NCBI RefSeq assembly: GCF_012911565.1 | Contig: NZ_JAAMPU010000107.1 | Span: 372,001-436,000, forward strand | DNA from: Flavobacterium silvaticum | GTDB lineage: Bacteria > Bacteroidota > Bacteroidia > Flavobacteriales > Flavobacteriaceae | DNA length: 64,000 bases | Direction: 5' to 3' | In this document: positions 8,376 through 18,601 of the stretch, in pieces | Position numbering within the stretch: the stretch's first letter is position 1 | Layout of the letters: each line of letters opens with the position of its first letter | Translations under genes and position numbers: made by a program | Notes under the pieces: model-generated | The model's input: only the letters and a program-made list of their open reading frames with translations | What the model was told of the DNA's origin: nothing | Databases searched by the model: none

Positions 8376-9686
8376 TTATTTCTTGAGTGACGCTTTCAAA
8401 GCATTACGCTTATCGGTCATTTCAAGGAAGCCGTATACGCTGATAAGGTTCTGGGTGATGGTTTCGTTTTCCGGCATCAATTCGTGCGCCTTTTCAAGAT
8501 CCGGAAGTAAATCACGGAACATTTTTTCACGTTGCGCCTTGTATTGGTCATACTTCTTGGTATCGGCGGCAGATGTTCCCAACTTGTTCATTTTTTCAAC
8601 GATATCTTTGTCCGGTTTCATACGGACTGCCGTTAAGTTGATGTACGCATTGGCGTAGTCAGGCTTGATCGCTATAGCTTTCCTAAAATATTCTTCAGCG
8701 GCTGCGTCCTGGTTTCCTTGCATGGCGACAACACCGAGGTTGTATATCAAATCTGCATTGTTGGGATCTTTGGCCAATATTTCACCAACTATTTTTTTAT
8801 AATTCTCAATGTCTTTTTGCTTGAGATACAAATCAGCTTGCGTGAGCATGATTCCTGAATCGTCCGGATTTTCACGACGCGCTTCGGCAACCGCCTCAAA
8901 AGCTTCTTTTTCTTTGCCCTGCTGGACTAAGATAAGAGCGATGTTTTTGTAGATTTCTCCTTTTTTAGATGGCTCTTTTTCTTCTTTAGGGAGCGTATGC
9001 GTTCCTATTTTTACAGCTTGATCGCGTTCTGCTTTCGTGTTGAAAGGTTCCTGTTTGTCGTTTATCTTGCTCTTTGCGGTGTAAATGGTTTTTTCACCTG
9101 TGTAATTGATTTTTTTGAGCTCATTGTAATATTCCATCGCCTTGTCAAAATCCTGCCCATTTACGGAATATGATGCGGCATAATACAGATAATCTGTTTT
9201 GGTTTTATCCATGAGATAGAGCGCATACAACACCTTTGCCGCATCTTTTTCCTTTTTCTGCTCTCCTAATGCAACCGCATAGTTCAGTAACATGGTGCTC
9301 ATTTGCGGATCTTGCTCAAGGATATCATCTGAAAGCAATTTCTTTCCGGTCTTTTTCTCGTACTGAACCACATCGTCACCAGATTTGGCAATGCTATAAA
9401 TGGCATCGGGACTGAATTTCGAAAAGAAAGCAGTTGGGTTTTTCTGATTTTCCGGTAAGGATGCATCAAGCAAAGGCGCATAAGCTTTGTAATAAGCTAC
9501 GTATAGCTTGTCACCTTCATCAGTTGCCAATGGTTCTGCCTTGGTCAGATTTTCTTTAAAGCTAGCGATGTCTTTGACGGAAGGTGCATCTTTATCATAG
9601 ATTTTTTTAAGTGCCTTTAACTCGTCTTTTTGTGCAAAACTGATCAATGACATGAGCAGTGCCGCGGTAATAATTGTTTTTTTCAT
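8376..9686 (-). CDS. Tetratricopeptide-repeat protein, exported
   Basis: Protein of 436 aa with an N-terminal signal peptide (about 19 residues, ending SFAQ), so periplasmic or envelope-located. Several TPR units are visible toward the C-terminus, for example the block with NLGVVAMQGNQDAAAEEYF and the following NAYINL segment. TPRs mediate protein contacts; no catalytic motif is seen. The gene follows gyrA by 8 nt and shares its terminator, so it is co-transcribed with gyrA, an arrangement I recall as common in Flavobacteriaceae. A link to gyrase function is not implied by the sequence. Confidence 0.8.
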   Translation of the reverse strand: MKKTIITAALLMSLISFAQKDELKALKKIYDKDAPSVKDIASFKENLTKAEPLATDEGDKLYVAYYKAYAPLLDASLPENQKNPTAFFSKFSPDAIYSIAKSGDDVVQYEKKTGKKLLSDDILEQDPQMSTMLLNYAVALGEQKKEKDAAKVLYALYLMDKTKTDYLYYAASYSVNGQDFDKAMEYYNELKKINYTGEKTIYTAKSKINDKQEPFNTKAERDQAVKIGTHTLPKEEKEPSKKGEIYKNIALILVQQGKEKEAFEAVAEARRENPDDSGIMLTQADLYLKQKDIENYKKIVGEILAKDPNNADLIYNLGVVAMQGNQDAAAEEYFRKAIAIKPDYANAYINLTAVRMKPDKDIVEKMNKLGTSAADTKKYDQYKAQREKMFRDLLPDLEKAHELMPENETITQNLISVYGFLEMTDKRNALKASLKK

Positions 9687-9694
9687 GCTTATTC

Positions 9695-12274
9695 TTATTG
9701 TGTGTCTTCTGAATCTGGTGTTTCGTGGGAATCATCGGCTGATGAAATATCATCTGATACATCCTGAACCGAATCATCGCCGGTCAATTCTGCATCGGCA
9801 TCAATGACTTCTTCCTCTTTCATTACTTTGGTTACGGCGGCGATGGCATCGTTTCCTTTGATATTAATAAGTCGAACGCCTTGAGTCGCACGTCCCATGA
9901 CGCGAAGATCTTCGACAGCCATACGGATAGTCAAGCCGGATTTATTGATGATCATCAAATCATCCGCATCGGTAACGCTGTTGATCGAAACCAGTTTTCC
10001 TGTTTTTTCGGTGATGTTCAGCGTCTTCACGCCTTTACCGCCACGATTGGTGATTCGGTAAACAGGTTCGCCATCTTCTTCAAGTTTAGTACGTTTTCCA
10101 TAGCCATTTTCCGTGACTACGAGAATCTGTGAATTGTTGACATCTTTTTCATCAATGGCAACCATTCCGATCACTTCATCTTTCTCATCTGCCAACGTAA
10201 CGCCACGAACACCGGAAGCGGTACGTCCCATAGGTCTGGTCTTGCTTTCTTCGAACCTGACAAGTTTACCGGATTTTACGGCGATAAGCACCTGGCTGTT
10301 TCCTGTAGTCAGTTTGGCTTCGAGCAATTCATCACCTTCACGAACCGTAATGGCGGCAACACCGTTTACACGCGGACGTGAATACGATTCAAGCGATGTC
10401 TTTTTCACTTGCCCTTCTTTGGTGACCATAATGACATAGTGGCTGTTCACATAATCCACATCTTTGAGATCTTGTGTACAGATGAATGCTTTTACTTTAT
10501 CGTCACTTTCGATATTGATAAGATTCTGGATCGCACGGCCTTTGCTCGTCTTATTTCCTTCCGGTATTTCATAGACACGCATCCAGTAACATTTTCCTTT
10601 CTGGGTGAAGAACATCATATATTGGTGGTTCGTCGCCACGTACAAATGTTCGAGGAAATCGGCATCCCGGGTTGCCACGCCTTTTTGTCCTACTCCACCC
10701 CTGTTCTGGGTTTTGTATTCCGAAAGCGGTGTGCGTTTGATGTATCCGGCGTGAGAGATGGTGATTACGACATTTTCATCGGCAATCAAATCTTCTATGC
10801 TGACATCTCCGCCTGAATATTCGATCGTGCTTCGTCGACCGTCACCATATTTTTCGCGTATTTCGGTAAGTTCTTCCTTGATAAGTTCCATACGAAGGTC
10901 TTTACTTGCGAGCAAGTCTTTCAATCGCTGGATTGTTTTCATCAATTCTTCGTATTCTGCACGCAGTTTGTCCTGCTCAAGACCTGTCAATTGGCGCAGA
11001 CGCATTTCTACGATCGCACGCGCCTGAATTTCCGACAGCGAGAAGCGTTCGATCAATTTGGCACGGGCTTCGTCTCCATCCTTGGAACCTCTGATCAATC
11101 GGATCACTTCATCGATATTGTCAGATGCGATGATAAGTCCTTCCAGTATATGTGCCCTTTCCTCTGCCTTGCGCAATTCGAATTGTGTACGACGGACGAC
11201 AACATCATGGCGGTGTTCGACAAAATAATGGATCAGATCCTTCAGGTTGAGCAATTGCGGACGTCCGTTGACGAGCGCAATATTGTTGACACTGAAAGAC
11301 GACTGTAATTGCGTATACTTATATAAGGTATTCAATACGACGTTCGGAACTGCATCGCGTTTGAGGATGTAAACGATACGCATACCGTTCCTGTCCGATT
11401 CATCGCGGATGTTCGCTATTCCGTCGATTTTTTTATCGTTGACCAAATCAGCCGTTTTCTTGATCATTTCGGCTTTGTTGACCTGATATGGAATTTCACT
11501 GACGATGATGGCTTCACGTCCATCGACTTCCTCAAATCCTACTTTGGCACGCATGACGATACGTCCGCGACCGGTCTTGAAAGCTTCGCGTACGCCATCG
11601 TATCCGTAGATGACACCACCTGTCGGGAAATCCGGTGCTTTGATGTGCTCCATCAATTCATCGATTTCGATATCGTGGTTGTCGATGTAAGCCAGGATTC
11701 CGTTGATGACTTCGGTCAGGTTATGAGGCGCCATGTTAGTGGCCATACCTACGGCAATACCTGAAGCTCCGTTGATGAGAAGGTTCGGGATTTTGGTAGG
11801 CATTACTTTTGGCTCCTCCAGGGTGTCGTCAAAGTTGAGCTGGAAGTCAACCGTTTCTTTATCGATGTCGGCAAGGATTTCCTCGGATATTTTCTTCATC
11901 CGGGCCTCGGTATAACGCATCGCTGCCGGACTGTCACCGTCTACAGATCCGAAGTTACCCTGTCCGTCGACCAACATGTACCGAAGGCTCCATTCCTGGG
12001 CCATACGCACCATAGTATCGTAAACAGAGGAATCTCCGTGCGGGTGGTATTTACCAAGGACTTCCCCAACGATCCTCGCTGATTTTTTATGCGGGCGGTT
12101 AGACAATACGCCCAATTCGTACATTCCAAAAAGAACACGTCGGTGCACAGGCTTGAGTCCATCCCTGACATCTGGCAACGCACGTGACACAATTACCGAC
12201 ATCGAATAATCGATGTAGGCGGTCTTCATTTCATCTTCAATGTTGATCGGGATTAATTTTGATCCGTCTGACAT
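9695..12274 (-). CDS. gyrA: DNA gyrase subunit A
   Basis: The 859-aa breakage-reunion subunit of DNA gyrase, which introduces negative supercoils with GyrB. Catalytic Tyr121 lies in AAMRYTEAR. The quinolone-resistance region reads [10 protein letters not shown]: Ser82 and Asp86 (Ser83 and Asp87 in E. coli) are the susceptible forms. The C-terminal pinwheel contains an NRGGKG GyrA-box. The last 40 residues are an acidic tail rich in Asp, Glu and Ser, as in other Bacteroidota. Start is ATG at 12274. First gene of an operon with the TPR gene and divergent from clpC, sharing a 267-bp intergenic region. Confidence 0.97.
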   Translation of the reverse strand: MSDGSKLIPINIEDEMKTAYIDYSMSVIVSRALPDVRDGLKPVHRRVLFGMYELGVLSNRPHKKSARIVGEVLGKYHPHGDSSVYDTMVRMAQEWSLRYMLVDGQGNFGSVDGDSPAAMRYTEARMKKISEEILADIDKETVDFQLNFDDTLEEPKVMPTKIPNLLINGASGIAVGMATNMAPHNLTEVINGILAYIDNHDIEIDELMEHIKAPDFPTGGVIYGYDGVREAFKTGRGRIVMRAKVGFEEVDGREAIIVSEIPYQVNKAEMIKKTADLVNDKKIDGIANIRDESDRNGMRIVYILKRDAVPNVVLNTLYKYTQLQSSFSVNNIALVNGRPQLLNLKDLIHYFVEHRHDVVVRRTQFELRKAEERAHILEGLIIASDNIDEVIRLIRGSKDGDEARAKLIERFSLSEIQARAIVEMRLRQLTGLEQDKLRAEYEELMKTIQRLKDLLASKDLRMELIKEELTEIREKYGDGRRSTIEYSGGDVSIEDLIADENVVITISHAGYIKRTPLSEYKTQNRGGVGQKGVATRDADFLEHLYVATNHQYMMFFTQKGKCYWMRVYEIPEGNKTSKGRAIQNLINIESDDKVKAFICTQDLKDVDYVNSHYVIMVTKEGQVKKTSLESYSRPRVNGVAAITVREGDELLEAKLTTGNSQVLIAVKSGKLVRFEESKTRPMGRTASGVRGVTLADEKDEVIGMVAIDEKDVNNSQILVVTENGYGKRTKLEEDGEPVYRITNRGGKGVKTLNITEKTGKLVSINSVTDADDLMIINKSGLTIRMAVEDLRVMGRATQGVRLINIKGNDAIAAVTKVMKEEEVIDADAELTGDDSVQDVSDDISSADDSHETPDSEDTQ

Positions 12275-12491
12275 ACTTATTTGTTAAAATTTTATTCGGT
12301 TTAAAATCCCGCTAATATACGTTTAATACCTGAAATTTTGTTCTCGCGCGTACCTATAACTACTGTATTTATTAACAATATATGATTCGACAGCGTTAAT
12401 AAATTACAATGAGTTTAACGCGGGTATAGCTGTTTTTTTTGTCAATTAGCTGTCAGTAGATTTTGTCAGTTTCTGGCAGTGGGAATGATTT

Positions 12492-12522
12492 TTGACAATG
12501 CGCCGGCAAATCCTTAAATTTA
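12492..12522 (+). promoter_or_regulatory. Probable clpC promoter
   Basis: TTG at 12492-12494, 20-nt spacer, TAAATTTA at 12515-12522 (one mismatch to TAnnTTTG). Predicted transcript start is about 13 nt before the clpC ATG. No CtsR-type direct repeat was noticed. Confidence 0.5.
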
Positions 12523-12541
12523 CTTTCCCAAATTTTATATT

Positions 12542-15088
12542 ATGGACGATAATTTTTCACCACGGGTCAAGGATGTGATCACCTACAGCAAGGAAGAGGC
12601 GCTTCGTCTCGGCCATGACTTCATAGGTACGGAACACCTTATGCTCGGGATTTTAAGGGACGGAAATGGTAAAGCGATAAGTATTCTTAACAACCTTTCC
12701 GTAGACCTTGACCATTTGCGCCGCAAAGTCGAAATCCTTAGTCCGGCCAACCCTAACGCCGATATCAGCAACGAGAAGAAAAACCTTCACCTTACGCGCC
12801 AGGCCGAACGCGCACTTAAAACCACCTTTCTGGAAGCGAAAGTTTTCCAGAGCAGTTCAATCAGTACCGCGCATTTGCTGCTTTGCATCCTGCGCAATGA
12901 AAACGACCCTACAACCAAGCTGCTCAATAAACTAAAGATTGATTATGATGTGGCTAAAGAACAGTATCTGAACATGACTCCTAACGACGAAGAAATGATG
13001 GAAAACCTGCCGAGGAACGAATCGTACAACGACGATCCCGGACAGGACGACAGCCTCAAAGAAGGCAACTTTAACAATCCTGCTAACAAATCAAACAAAA
13101 AATCAAAAACGCCGGTACTCGATAATTTCGGGCGCGACCTGACAGAGATGGCCGAAGAAGGCAAACTCGATCCGGTCGTTGGACGTGAAAAGGAAATCGA
13201 ACGTGTTTCCCAAATCCTGAGCCGACGCAAAAAGAACAACCCGCTTCTTATTGGTGAACCGGGTGTTGGTAAATCTGCCATTGCAGAAGGACTGGCACTG
13301 CGAATCATACAGAAAAAAGTATCTCGCATCCTTTTCAACAAACGCGTCGTAACCCTGGATCTCGCAAGCCTTGTTGCCGGAACCAAATACCGCGGACAGT
13401 TCGAGGAGCGTATGAAAGCGGTAATGAACGAACTCGAAAAGAACGACGACATCATCCTTTTCATTGACGAAATCCACACGATTGTTGGTGCGGGCGGAGC
13501 AACTGGTTCGCTTGATGCTTCCAATATGTTCAAACCAGCTCTGGCACGTGGAGAAATCCAATGCATCGGAGCTACAACGCTTGACGAATACCGTCAATAC
13601 ATAGAGAAAGACGGAGCGCTCGAAAGACGTTTCCAGAAAGTGATCGTTGAGCCGACATCTGTCGAAGAAACGATTATGATTCTCAACAACATCAAAAATA
13701 AATACGAAGATCACCACAATGTGACCTATACTCCTGAAGCAATCGAGGCTTGTGTCAAACTGACAAACAGGTATATGAGTGAGCGATTCCTTCCGGACAA
13801 AGCAATCGATGCGTTGGATGAAGCCGGATCACGCGTCCACATCACCAATATCGATGTTCCGAAACAGATTCTTGATCTCGAAAGACAACTCGAAGAAGTG
13901 CGCGAACTCAAGAATACAGTCGTCAAAAAACAGAAATACGAAGAAGCTGCCAAATTGCGCGACGATGAGAAACGTCTTGAAAAAGATCTTGCCATCGCCC
14001 AGGAACAATGGGAAGAAGATTCAAAAAGTAACCGCGTAGTTGTTACGGAAGACAATGTTGCCGATGTAGTTTCAATGATGACCGGAATTCCTGTCAACAG
14101 GATCGCACAGACCGAAAGCAATAAACTGGCTCAATTGCCCGAACTGATAAAAGGAAAAGTAATCGGTCAGGACGAAGCGGTAATGAAAATCGCACGTTCG
14201 ATCCAACGGAACCGAGCCGGTTTGAAAGATCCGAACAAACCAATCGGTTCATTTATATTCCTTGGTCAAACCGGTGTTGGTAAAACCCAACTTGCCAAAG
14301 TTTTAGCCCGTGAATTATTTGATTCGGAAGATGCATTGGTTCGTATAGATATGAGCGAGTATATGGAAAAATTCGCCATTTCAAGATTGGTCGGAGCACC
14401 TCCGGGATATGTCGGCTATGAAGAAGGTGGCCAATTGACCGAGAAGGTTCGTCGCAAACCATATTGTGTCGTACTTTTGGATGAGATTGAAAAAGCACAC
14501 CCTGACGTTTTCAATATGATGCTTCAGGTTCTGGATGATGGTTTCCTGACCGATTCTTTAGGCCGTAAGATCGATTTCAAGAATACAATCATTATCATGA
14601 CGTCAAATATTGGCGCACGTCAGTTGAAAGATTTCGGACAAGGCGTCGGATTCGGTACTTCTGCCAAATTATCCCAGGCCGATGACAATGCGAAAAGCGT
14701 TATCGAAAATGCGCTCAAAAAAGCATTCGCTCCGGAATTTTTGAATCGTATCGATGATGTTATTGTCTTTAATCCGCTTGATAAAGCAGACATCGACCAA
14801 ATCATCGAAATCGAGCTCAAAAAATTGTACGGAAGAATTGCAGAACTTGGCTACGCGCTACGTTTGTCAGATACGGCAAAAGCGTTTATTGCAGAGAAAG
14901 GCTTTGACAAACAATTCGGTGCCCGTCCACTAAAAAGAGCCATCCAGAAATATGTCGAAGATGCACTTGCCGAAGAAATCATCACTGCCAAGATAGCATC
15001 AGGTGATGAAATCTTTATGGATCTGGCCGATGACAAGGCCGTAGAGCTTACGGTAACAGTCCAAAAAGCCCAGGAACCGACAAATTAA
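12542..15088 (+). CDS. clpC: ATP-dependent Clp protease ATPase subunit ClpC
   Basis: An 848-aa AAA+ unfoldase that feeds substrates to ClpP. Order of domains: Clp_N double repeat (1-145); first AAA+ module with Walker A GEPGVGKS at 238-245 and FIDEIH Walker B; a middle region with a UVR-like KYEEAAKLRDDEK helix near residue 460, the hallmark of ClpC rather than ClpA or ClpB; second AAA+ module with GQTGVGKT at 575-582 and LLDEIEKAHPDV; C-terminal ClpB D2-small domain. The middle domain is short, which excludes the disaggregase ClpB. Cytoplasmic protein quality control. Divergent from gyrA. Confidence 0.96.
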   Translation: MDDNFSPRVKDVITYSKEEALRLGHDFIGTEHLMLGILRDGNGKAISILNNLSVDLDHLRRKVEILSPANPNADISNEKKNLHLTRQAERALKTTFLEAKVFQSSSISTAHLLLCILRNENDPTTKLLNKLKIDYDVAKEQYLNMTPNDEEMMENLPRNESYNDDPGQDDSLKEGNFNNPANKSNKKSKTPVLDNFGRDLTEMAEEGKLDPVVGREKEIERVSQILSRRKKNNPLLIGEPGVGKSAIAEGLALRIIQKKVSRILFNKRVVTLDLASLVAGTKYRGQFEERMKAVMNELEKNDDIILFIDEIHTIVGAGGATGSLDASNMFKPALARGEIQCIGATTLDEYRQYIEKDGALERRFQKVIVEPTSVEETIMILNNIKNKYEDHHNVTYTPEAIEACVKLTNRYMSERFLPDKAIDALDEAGSRVHITNIDVPKQILDLERQLEEVRELKNTVVKKQKYEEAAKLRDDEKRLEKDLAIAQEQWEEDSKSNRVVVTEDNVADVVSMMTGIPVNRIAQTESNKLAQLPELIKGKVIGQDEAVMKIARSIQRNRAGLKDPNKPIGSFIFLGQTGVGKTQLAKVLARELFDSEDALVRIDMSEYMEKFAISRLVGAPPGYVGYEEGGQLTEKVRRKPYCVVLLDEIEKAHPDVFNMMLQVLDDGFLTDSLGRKIDFKNTIIIMTSNIGARQLKDFGQGVGFGTSAKLSQADDNAKSVIENALKKAFAPEFLNRIDDVIVFNPLDKADIDQIIEIELKKLYGRIAELGYALRLSDTAKAFIAEKGFDKQFGARPLKRAIQKYVEDALAEEIITAKIASGDEIFMDLADDKAVELTVTVQKAQEPTN

Positions 15089-15107
15089 GCTAAATATTAA
15101 ATAGTTG

Positions 15108-15136
15108 AAACCCGTCCTCACCGACGGGTTTTTTAT
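15108..15136 (+). terminator. clpC terminator
   Basis: AAACCCGTC (15108-15116) pairs with GACGGGTTT (15123-15131), followed by a run of T. Confidence 0.9.
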
Positions 15137-15169
15137 TGGTTTCCGATGAATATTCCCGAATCATTTCTA

Positions 15170-15177
15170 TAACTTTG
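15170..15177 (+). promoter_or_regulatory. -7 element (TAACTTTG) before the RimB-RimK gene
   Basis: Exact TAnnTTTG, 20 nt before the ATG. No well-spaced TTG box was found, so only the -7 part is supported. Confidence 0.5.
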
Positions 15178-15196
15178 ATTCAAATAAGATTTCAAA

Positions 15197-16567
15197 ATGC
15201 CTCTTGAAAAGATACTGATCGGCAGCGAGGAATGGTGCTCCTTTCCAACTCTCGAAATACCAAAAATCAAGGCTCGTGTCGATTCGGGTGCCAAAACTTC
15301 GGCACTTCACGCCATAAATATTGCTCCTTTTGTAAAAGACGGTGAAAATTGGGTTCGGTTTGACATCAATCCGATACAGAAAAATGTAAAAACCGTACTT
15401 CACTGTGAAGCCCCGTTAGTAGGCAAACGCGTGGTAAAAAGCTCGAGCGGATACCGGGAACAACGATACGTCATAACCACCGAAATCGAACTCGATAAGC
15501 AAAGATGGCCCATAGAAGTAACGCTAACCAACCGCGATTCCATGGGTTTCCGCATGCTTTTAGGACGTGAAGCCATGAACGGCAGGATGCTCGTAGATCC
15601 ATCGAGCCAATATTTACTGGGCGAGCCTACAATCGAAAACCTTCGTGAATTATACCGAAATGCAGTCAAGGCAAAATCAGGTCTTCGGATAGGTTTATTA
15701 GCAAGTAACCCGGAATTATACAGTAACAAACGAATCATGGAAGCCGGCGAAATGCGCGGCCACGAAATGCATTTCCTCAATATCAAGGAATGTTACATGA
15801 AGCTCGATGCACACAACCCTGAAATCCATTATCGCGGCGGCCGAATCCTGAATGACTTTGATGCCATAATACCCAGAATACGCCCAAGCATTACTTTTTA
15901 TGGTTGTGCCTTGACGCGCCAGTTTGAAGCACTTAAGGTTTTTTGCCTTAATTCAGCTAAGGCCATTACACAATCCCGCGACAAATTGTTTTCGCTCCAA
16001 TTGCTGCTGAACAATGAAATCGATATTCCCACGACAGGTTTTGCCAATTCACCTTTGGATACAGATGACCTGATAAAAATGGTCGGCGGAAGTCCGTTGA
16101 TTGTGAAACTGCTCGAAGGCACACAAGGCAAAGGTGTCGTCCTGGCGGAAACCAAAAAAGCCGCTGAATCTGTAATCAATGCATTCAAAAGCCTTAATGC
16201 CAACATTCTGGTCCAGGAATTCATCAAGGAAGCCGACGGGAAAGATTTGCGCCTGTTTGTGATTGACGGAAAAGTAGTCGCTGCGATCCAACGGGAAGCA
16301 CTTCCTGGAGAATTCAGGGCCAATATCCACTTGGGCGGAACCGCATCTGTGATAAAACCGACCCAGGAAGAAAAGAAAATCGCCATACGTGCCGCAAAGG
16401 CTATGGAGCTCAAAGTTGCGGGCGTGGATATTATCCGTTCGAGCAAAGGGCCGTTGTTATTGGAGGTAAATTCTTCGCCCGGCCTTGAAGGAATTGAAGG
16501 CGCGACCAACAAAGACGTGGCCGGAGAAATGATCCGTGCGATTGAAAAAAATTTCAAGCTAAACTAA
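15197..16567 (+). CDS. rimK: RimB-like protease / RimK-type glutamate ligase fusion
   Basis: 456 aa. Residues 1-150 are a retropepsin-like domain of the RimB (ATP-dependent zinc protease, DUF785) family with the signature DSGAKTSAL at 29-37. Residues about 155-456 are a RimK-type ATP-grasp ligase: pre-ATP-grasp start GLRIGLLAS, then [12 protein letters not shown], the LVQEF hinge, and metal-binding [12 protein letters not shown]. RimK adds glutamates to the C-terminus of ribosomal protein S6, or makes related poly-glutamate tails. In proteobacteria rimB and rimK are separate genes, so this single chain joins a proteolytic and a synthetic activity. The DUF421 gene follows 10 nt later and is probably co-transcribed. 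Confidence 0.85.
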   Translation: MPLEKILIGSEEWCSFPTLEIPKIKARVDSGAKTSALHAINIAPFVKDGENWVRFDINPIQKNVKTVLHCEAPLVGKRVVKSSSGYREQRYVITTEIELDKQRWPIEVTLTNRDSMGFRMLLGREAMNGRMLVDPSSQYLLGEPTIENLRELYRNAVKAKSGLRIGLLASNPELYSNKRIMEAGEMRGHEMHFLNIKECYMKLDAHNPEIHYRGGRILNDFDAIIPRIRPSITFYGCALTRQFEALKVFCLNSAKAITQSRDKLFSLQLLLNNEIDIPTTGFANSPLDTDDLIKMVGGSPLIVKLLEGTQGKGVVLAETKKAAESVINAFKSLNANILVQEFIKEADGKDLRLFVIDGKVVAAIQREALPGEFRANIHLGGTASVIKPTQEEKKIAIRAAKAMELKVAGVDIIRSSKGPLLLEVNSSPGLEGIEGATNKDVAGEMIRAIEKNFKLN

Positions 16568-16577
16568 ATCGTATCGA

Positions 16578-17105
16578 ATGGAATTACTCCAGAATACCTA
16601 TGTTGACATTATCATCAGATGCATTCTGGTTTATCTGTTTATGCTTGTGGCACTCCGGATTTTCGGAAAAAAAGAATTGTCCCAACTCAATCCGTTCGAC
16701 ATCATCCTGATATTACTCATCAGTAACAGCGTCCAGAATGCTATGGTGGGAAATAATACCAGCCTGAGTGGTGGACTGGCAGCAGCGGCTGTATTGTTCA
16801 CCATGAATTTCATCCTCAAAAAACTGCGACAGAAATCAGGATTGTTCGATAAGATATTCTCCGATAAACCCGAAATCCTGATTCACAACGGAAAACCAGA
16901 CTTTAAAACCCTTGCCCGACTCGACATCGGCAGCGATGAACTGCTTGAAGCGATGCGTGAACACGGCGTAGACCATTATTCCGATGTTAAACTTGCGATG
17001 TTGGAACCAGATGGAAACATCAGTATCATTTCGGGTGAAAAAAACCTGCGTCAGACCCATTTCAAAAGACGCCGATCGAGAAAAAACCTGTCGCCGCTCC
17101 AATAA
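16578..17105 (+). CDS. DUF421 membrane protein (YetF-like)
   Basis: 175 aa. Three hydrophobic segments lie in residues 10-85, with the family signature LRIFGKKELSQLNPFD between the first two; the C-terminal part is a small soluble alpha/beta domain ending in a basic tail (RRRSRKN). DUF421 proteins are inner-membrane proteins of unclear role, some linked to stress or sporulation in Bacillus. Shorter than the roughly 220-aa Bacillus members, mostly at the C-terminus. It follows the RimK fusion by 10 nt. Confidence 0.85.
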   Translation: MELLQNTYVDIIIRCILVYLFMLVALRIFGKKELSQLNPFDIILILLISNSVQNAMVGNNTSLSGGLAAAAVLFTMNFILKKLRQKSGLFDKIFSDKPEILIHNGKPDFKTLARLDIGSDELLEAMREHGVDHYSDVKLAMLEPDGNISIISGEKNLRQTHFKRRRSRKNLSPLQ

Positions 17106-17106
17106 A

Positions 17107-17128
17107 AAAGAGCCCGAAAGCTCTTTAT
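17107..17128. terminator. Bidirectional terminator
   Basis: AAAGAGC (17107-17113) / GCTCTTT (17120-17126) with a 6-nt loop between two convergent genes; A-run on the left and T-rich right side serve both directions. Confidence 0.75.
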
Positions 17129-17135
17129 ATTCTCC

Positions 17136-17426
17136 TTAAAAATTCCCAGGGCCTGTATTCACCATTGGCTGGTCGTCCGCAGAGGAATGATTAGTATTCG
17201 ATTCATATTTTCTATTGCCGAATTCCTGATGGTGGGCGCGTTGGGATCGGCCTTCAAAATTGATATCGTTACCAGATACGTCTTTATCGGCTCCAATATA
17301 AGGTTGGTCATTTGTGTCGGCTTCTTGTCTTTCGCCTCTCTCCCAGCCCATGGTTTGTTGTTCTTCCGGTTGCTGCGAACGCATATCTTGCTGATTGCGA
17401 TCCTGGTTGTTGTTACGTGTGTCCAT
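17136..17426 (-). CDS. Small hydrophilic Gln/Asn/Asp-rich protein
   Basis: 96 aa, not assigned to any family I know. It is strongly hydrophilic, rich in Q, N, D, E and R and poor in aliphatic residues, with no signal peptide, membrane segment or motif; it is probably disordered. ATG start at 17426 and a terminator placed just after the stop on the minus strand support it as a real gene. The plus-strand alternative frame at the same place is much more hydrophobic and lacks a sensible start context. Confidence 0.6.
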   Translation of the reverse strand: MDTRNNNQDRNQQDMRSQQPEEQQTMGWERGERQEADTNDQPYIGADKDVSGNDINFEGRSQRAHHQEFGNRKYESNTNHSSADDQPMVNTGPGNF

Positions 17427-17539
17427 TACAGTTTCTATTTTGTAGTTGGATACAAGTTACCGTTACTGCATTGAAAAGTCGTTGCATGATTGTACACGAC
17501 TCTTTCAACATTGGCTTTGGGAAAATCCTTACCGATTGA

Positions 17540-18601
17540 TCAAACCGCCGGTTCCTGCTGGCTTAAGCAATGGAAACTTCCGAGACCCCAAATCAAATCC
17601 GTCGAATCTATTCCAACGACTTTGCGGGTTTTGAAACAATCCTGAAGAATCGATAATGCCTTTTCATCGTTTGAATCGCGGAAAGTCGGGACGATGATGT
17701 TTTCGTTCGAGATGTAAAAATTCGCATACGATGCCGGCAGACGCTGATCTTCCCAAATGACCGGTTTCGGCATGGGCAACTCAATAATATTCACCTGTTT
17801 TCCGGTTTCCAGACGCATGGTTTTCAAGGTATCGAGATTTTCCTGAAGCAGCTGATAGTTTTCATCCGATTTATTTTCTTCGACGACCGTTACAACGGTA
17901 TCTTCATTGACAAAACGCGTAATGTCGTCAATATGGCCGTCGGTATCGTCGCCTACAATTCCATCGCCAAGCCAAAGAATATGTTCGACTCCGTAAAAGT
18001 CAATCAGGTATTTTTCGATTTCAGATTGATTCAAATGCGGGTTGCGGTTTTTGTTTAGCAGACAGGCCGTAGTCGTCAGCAATGTTCCCTTTCCGTTGAA
18101 CTCGACGCTTCCGCCTTCCATGACGATTCCGGGATTGAAAACCGGCATTCCCAGTGCTTTTCCGATTTCCGTCGGGATCACATCGTCCAGATCGTACGGC
18201 GGATATTTATCGCCCCAGGCATTGTAGCCCCAATCGACGATGGCTTTTTCACGTGTATCGCGGTTGACCAGGAAAGCAGGCCCGTGATCGCGGCACCAGG
18301 CATCGTTCGTAGGATGAAAATAGAACTTTACATTGTCCAGCAATTTCCCGATTCCCGAAACGGATTTCCCATAAGTCGAATTGTACAGGCTCAGCAAGGC
18401 AAACTCGCGCATTTGCTCATCGGCTACATTGATACAGACTTTTTGATGGGATGCCACACGAAGTATGAATTCACTATATGGATTGTAAATAGTGTGCAAC
18501 TTTCCGGGCCATGAAGCTTCTTTGTGCGGCCATGAAAGCCAGAGGGCTGTTTGTTTTTCGAATTCGGCGGGGAAATGGAAGTTGAGTTGTTTTGGAGTCA
18601 T
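17540..18601 (-). CDS. aguA: Agmatine deiminase
   Basis: 353 aa of the peptidyl-arginine-deiminase-like family (guanidino-group modifying fold). It hydrolyses agmatine to N-carbamoylputrescine and ammonia. Seen: WLSWPHKEASWPG near the N-terminus, WCRDHGP and GDDTDGHIDD substrate-site motifs, and nucleophile Cys345 in SFHCLSQQ at the extreme C-terminus. Length fits AguA. The partner amidase gene (aguB) lies upstream on the same strand, but an S23 cassette separates them and ends one base before this ATG. Some members of the fold act on peptidyl-arginine; the aguB neighbour makes agmatine the likely substrate. Confidence 0.93.
   Translation of the reverse strand: MTPKQLNFHFPAEFEKQTALWLSWPHKEASWPGKLHTIYNPYSEFILRVASHQKVCINVADEQMREFALLSLYNSTYGKSVSGIGKLLDNVKFYFHPTNDAWCRDHGPAFLVNRDTREKAIVDWGYNAWGDKYPPYDLDDVIPTEIGKALGMPVFNPGIVMEGGSVEFNGKGTLLTTTACLLNKNRNPHLNQSEIEKYLIDFYGVEHILWLGDGIVGDDTDGHIDDITRFVNEDTVVTVVEENKSDENYQLLQENLDTLKTMRLETGKQVNIIELPMPKPVIWEDQRLPASYANFYISNENIIVPTFRDSNDEKALSILQDCFKTRKVVGIDSTDLIWGLGSFHCLSQQEPAV

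Noticed and set aside
12275..12491. Minus-strand promoter for gyrA in the gyrA-clpC gap
   Set aside because: The best candidate (TATATTAG) differs from TAnnTTTG in one base and has no TTG at proper spacing, so I do not claim it.
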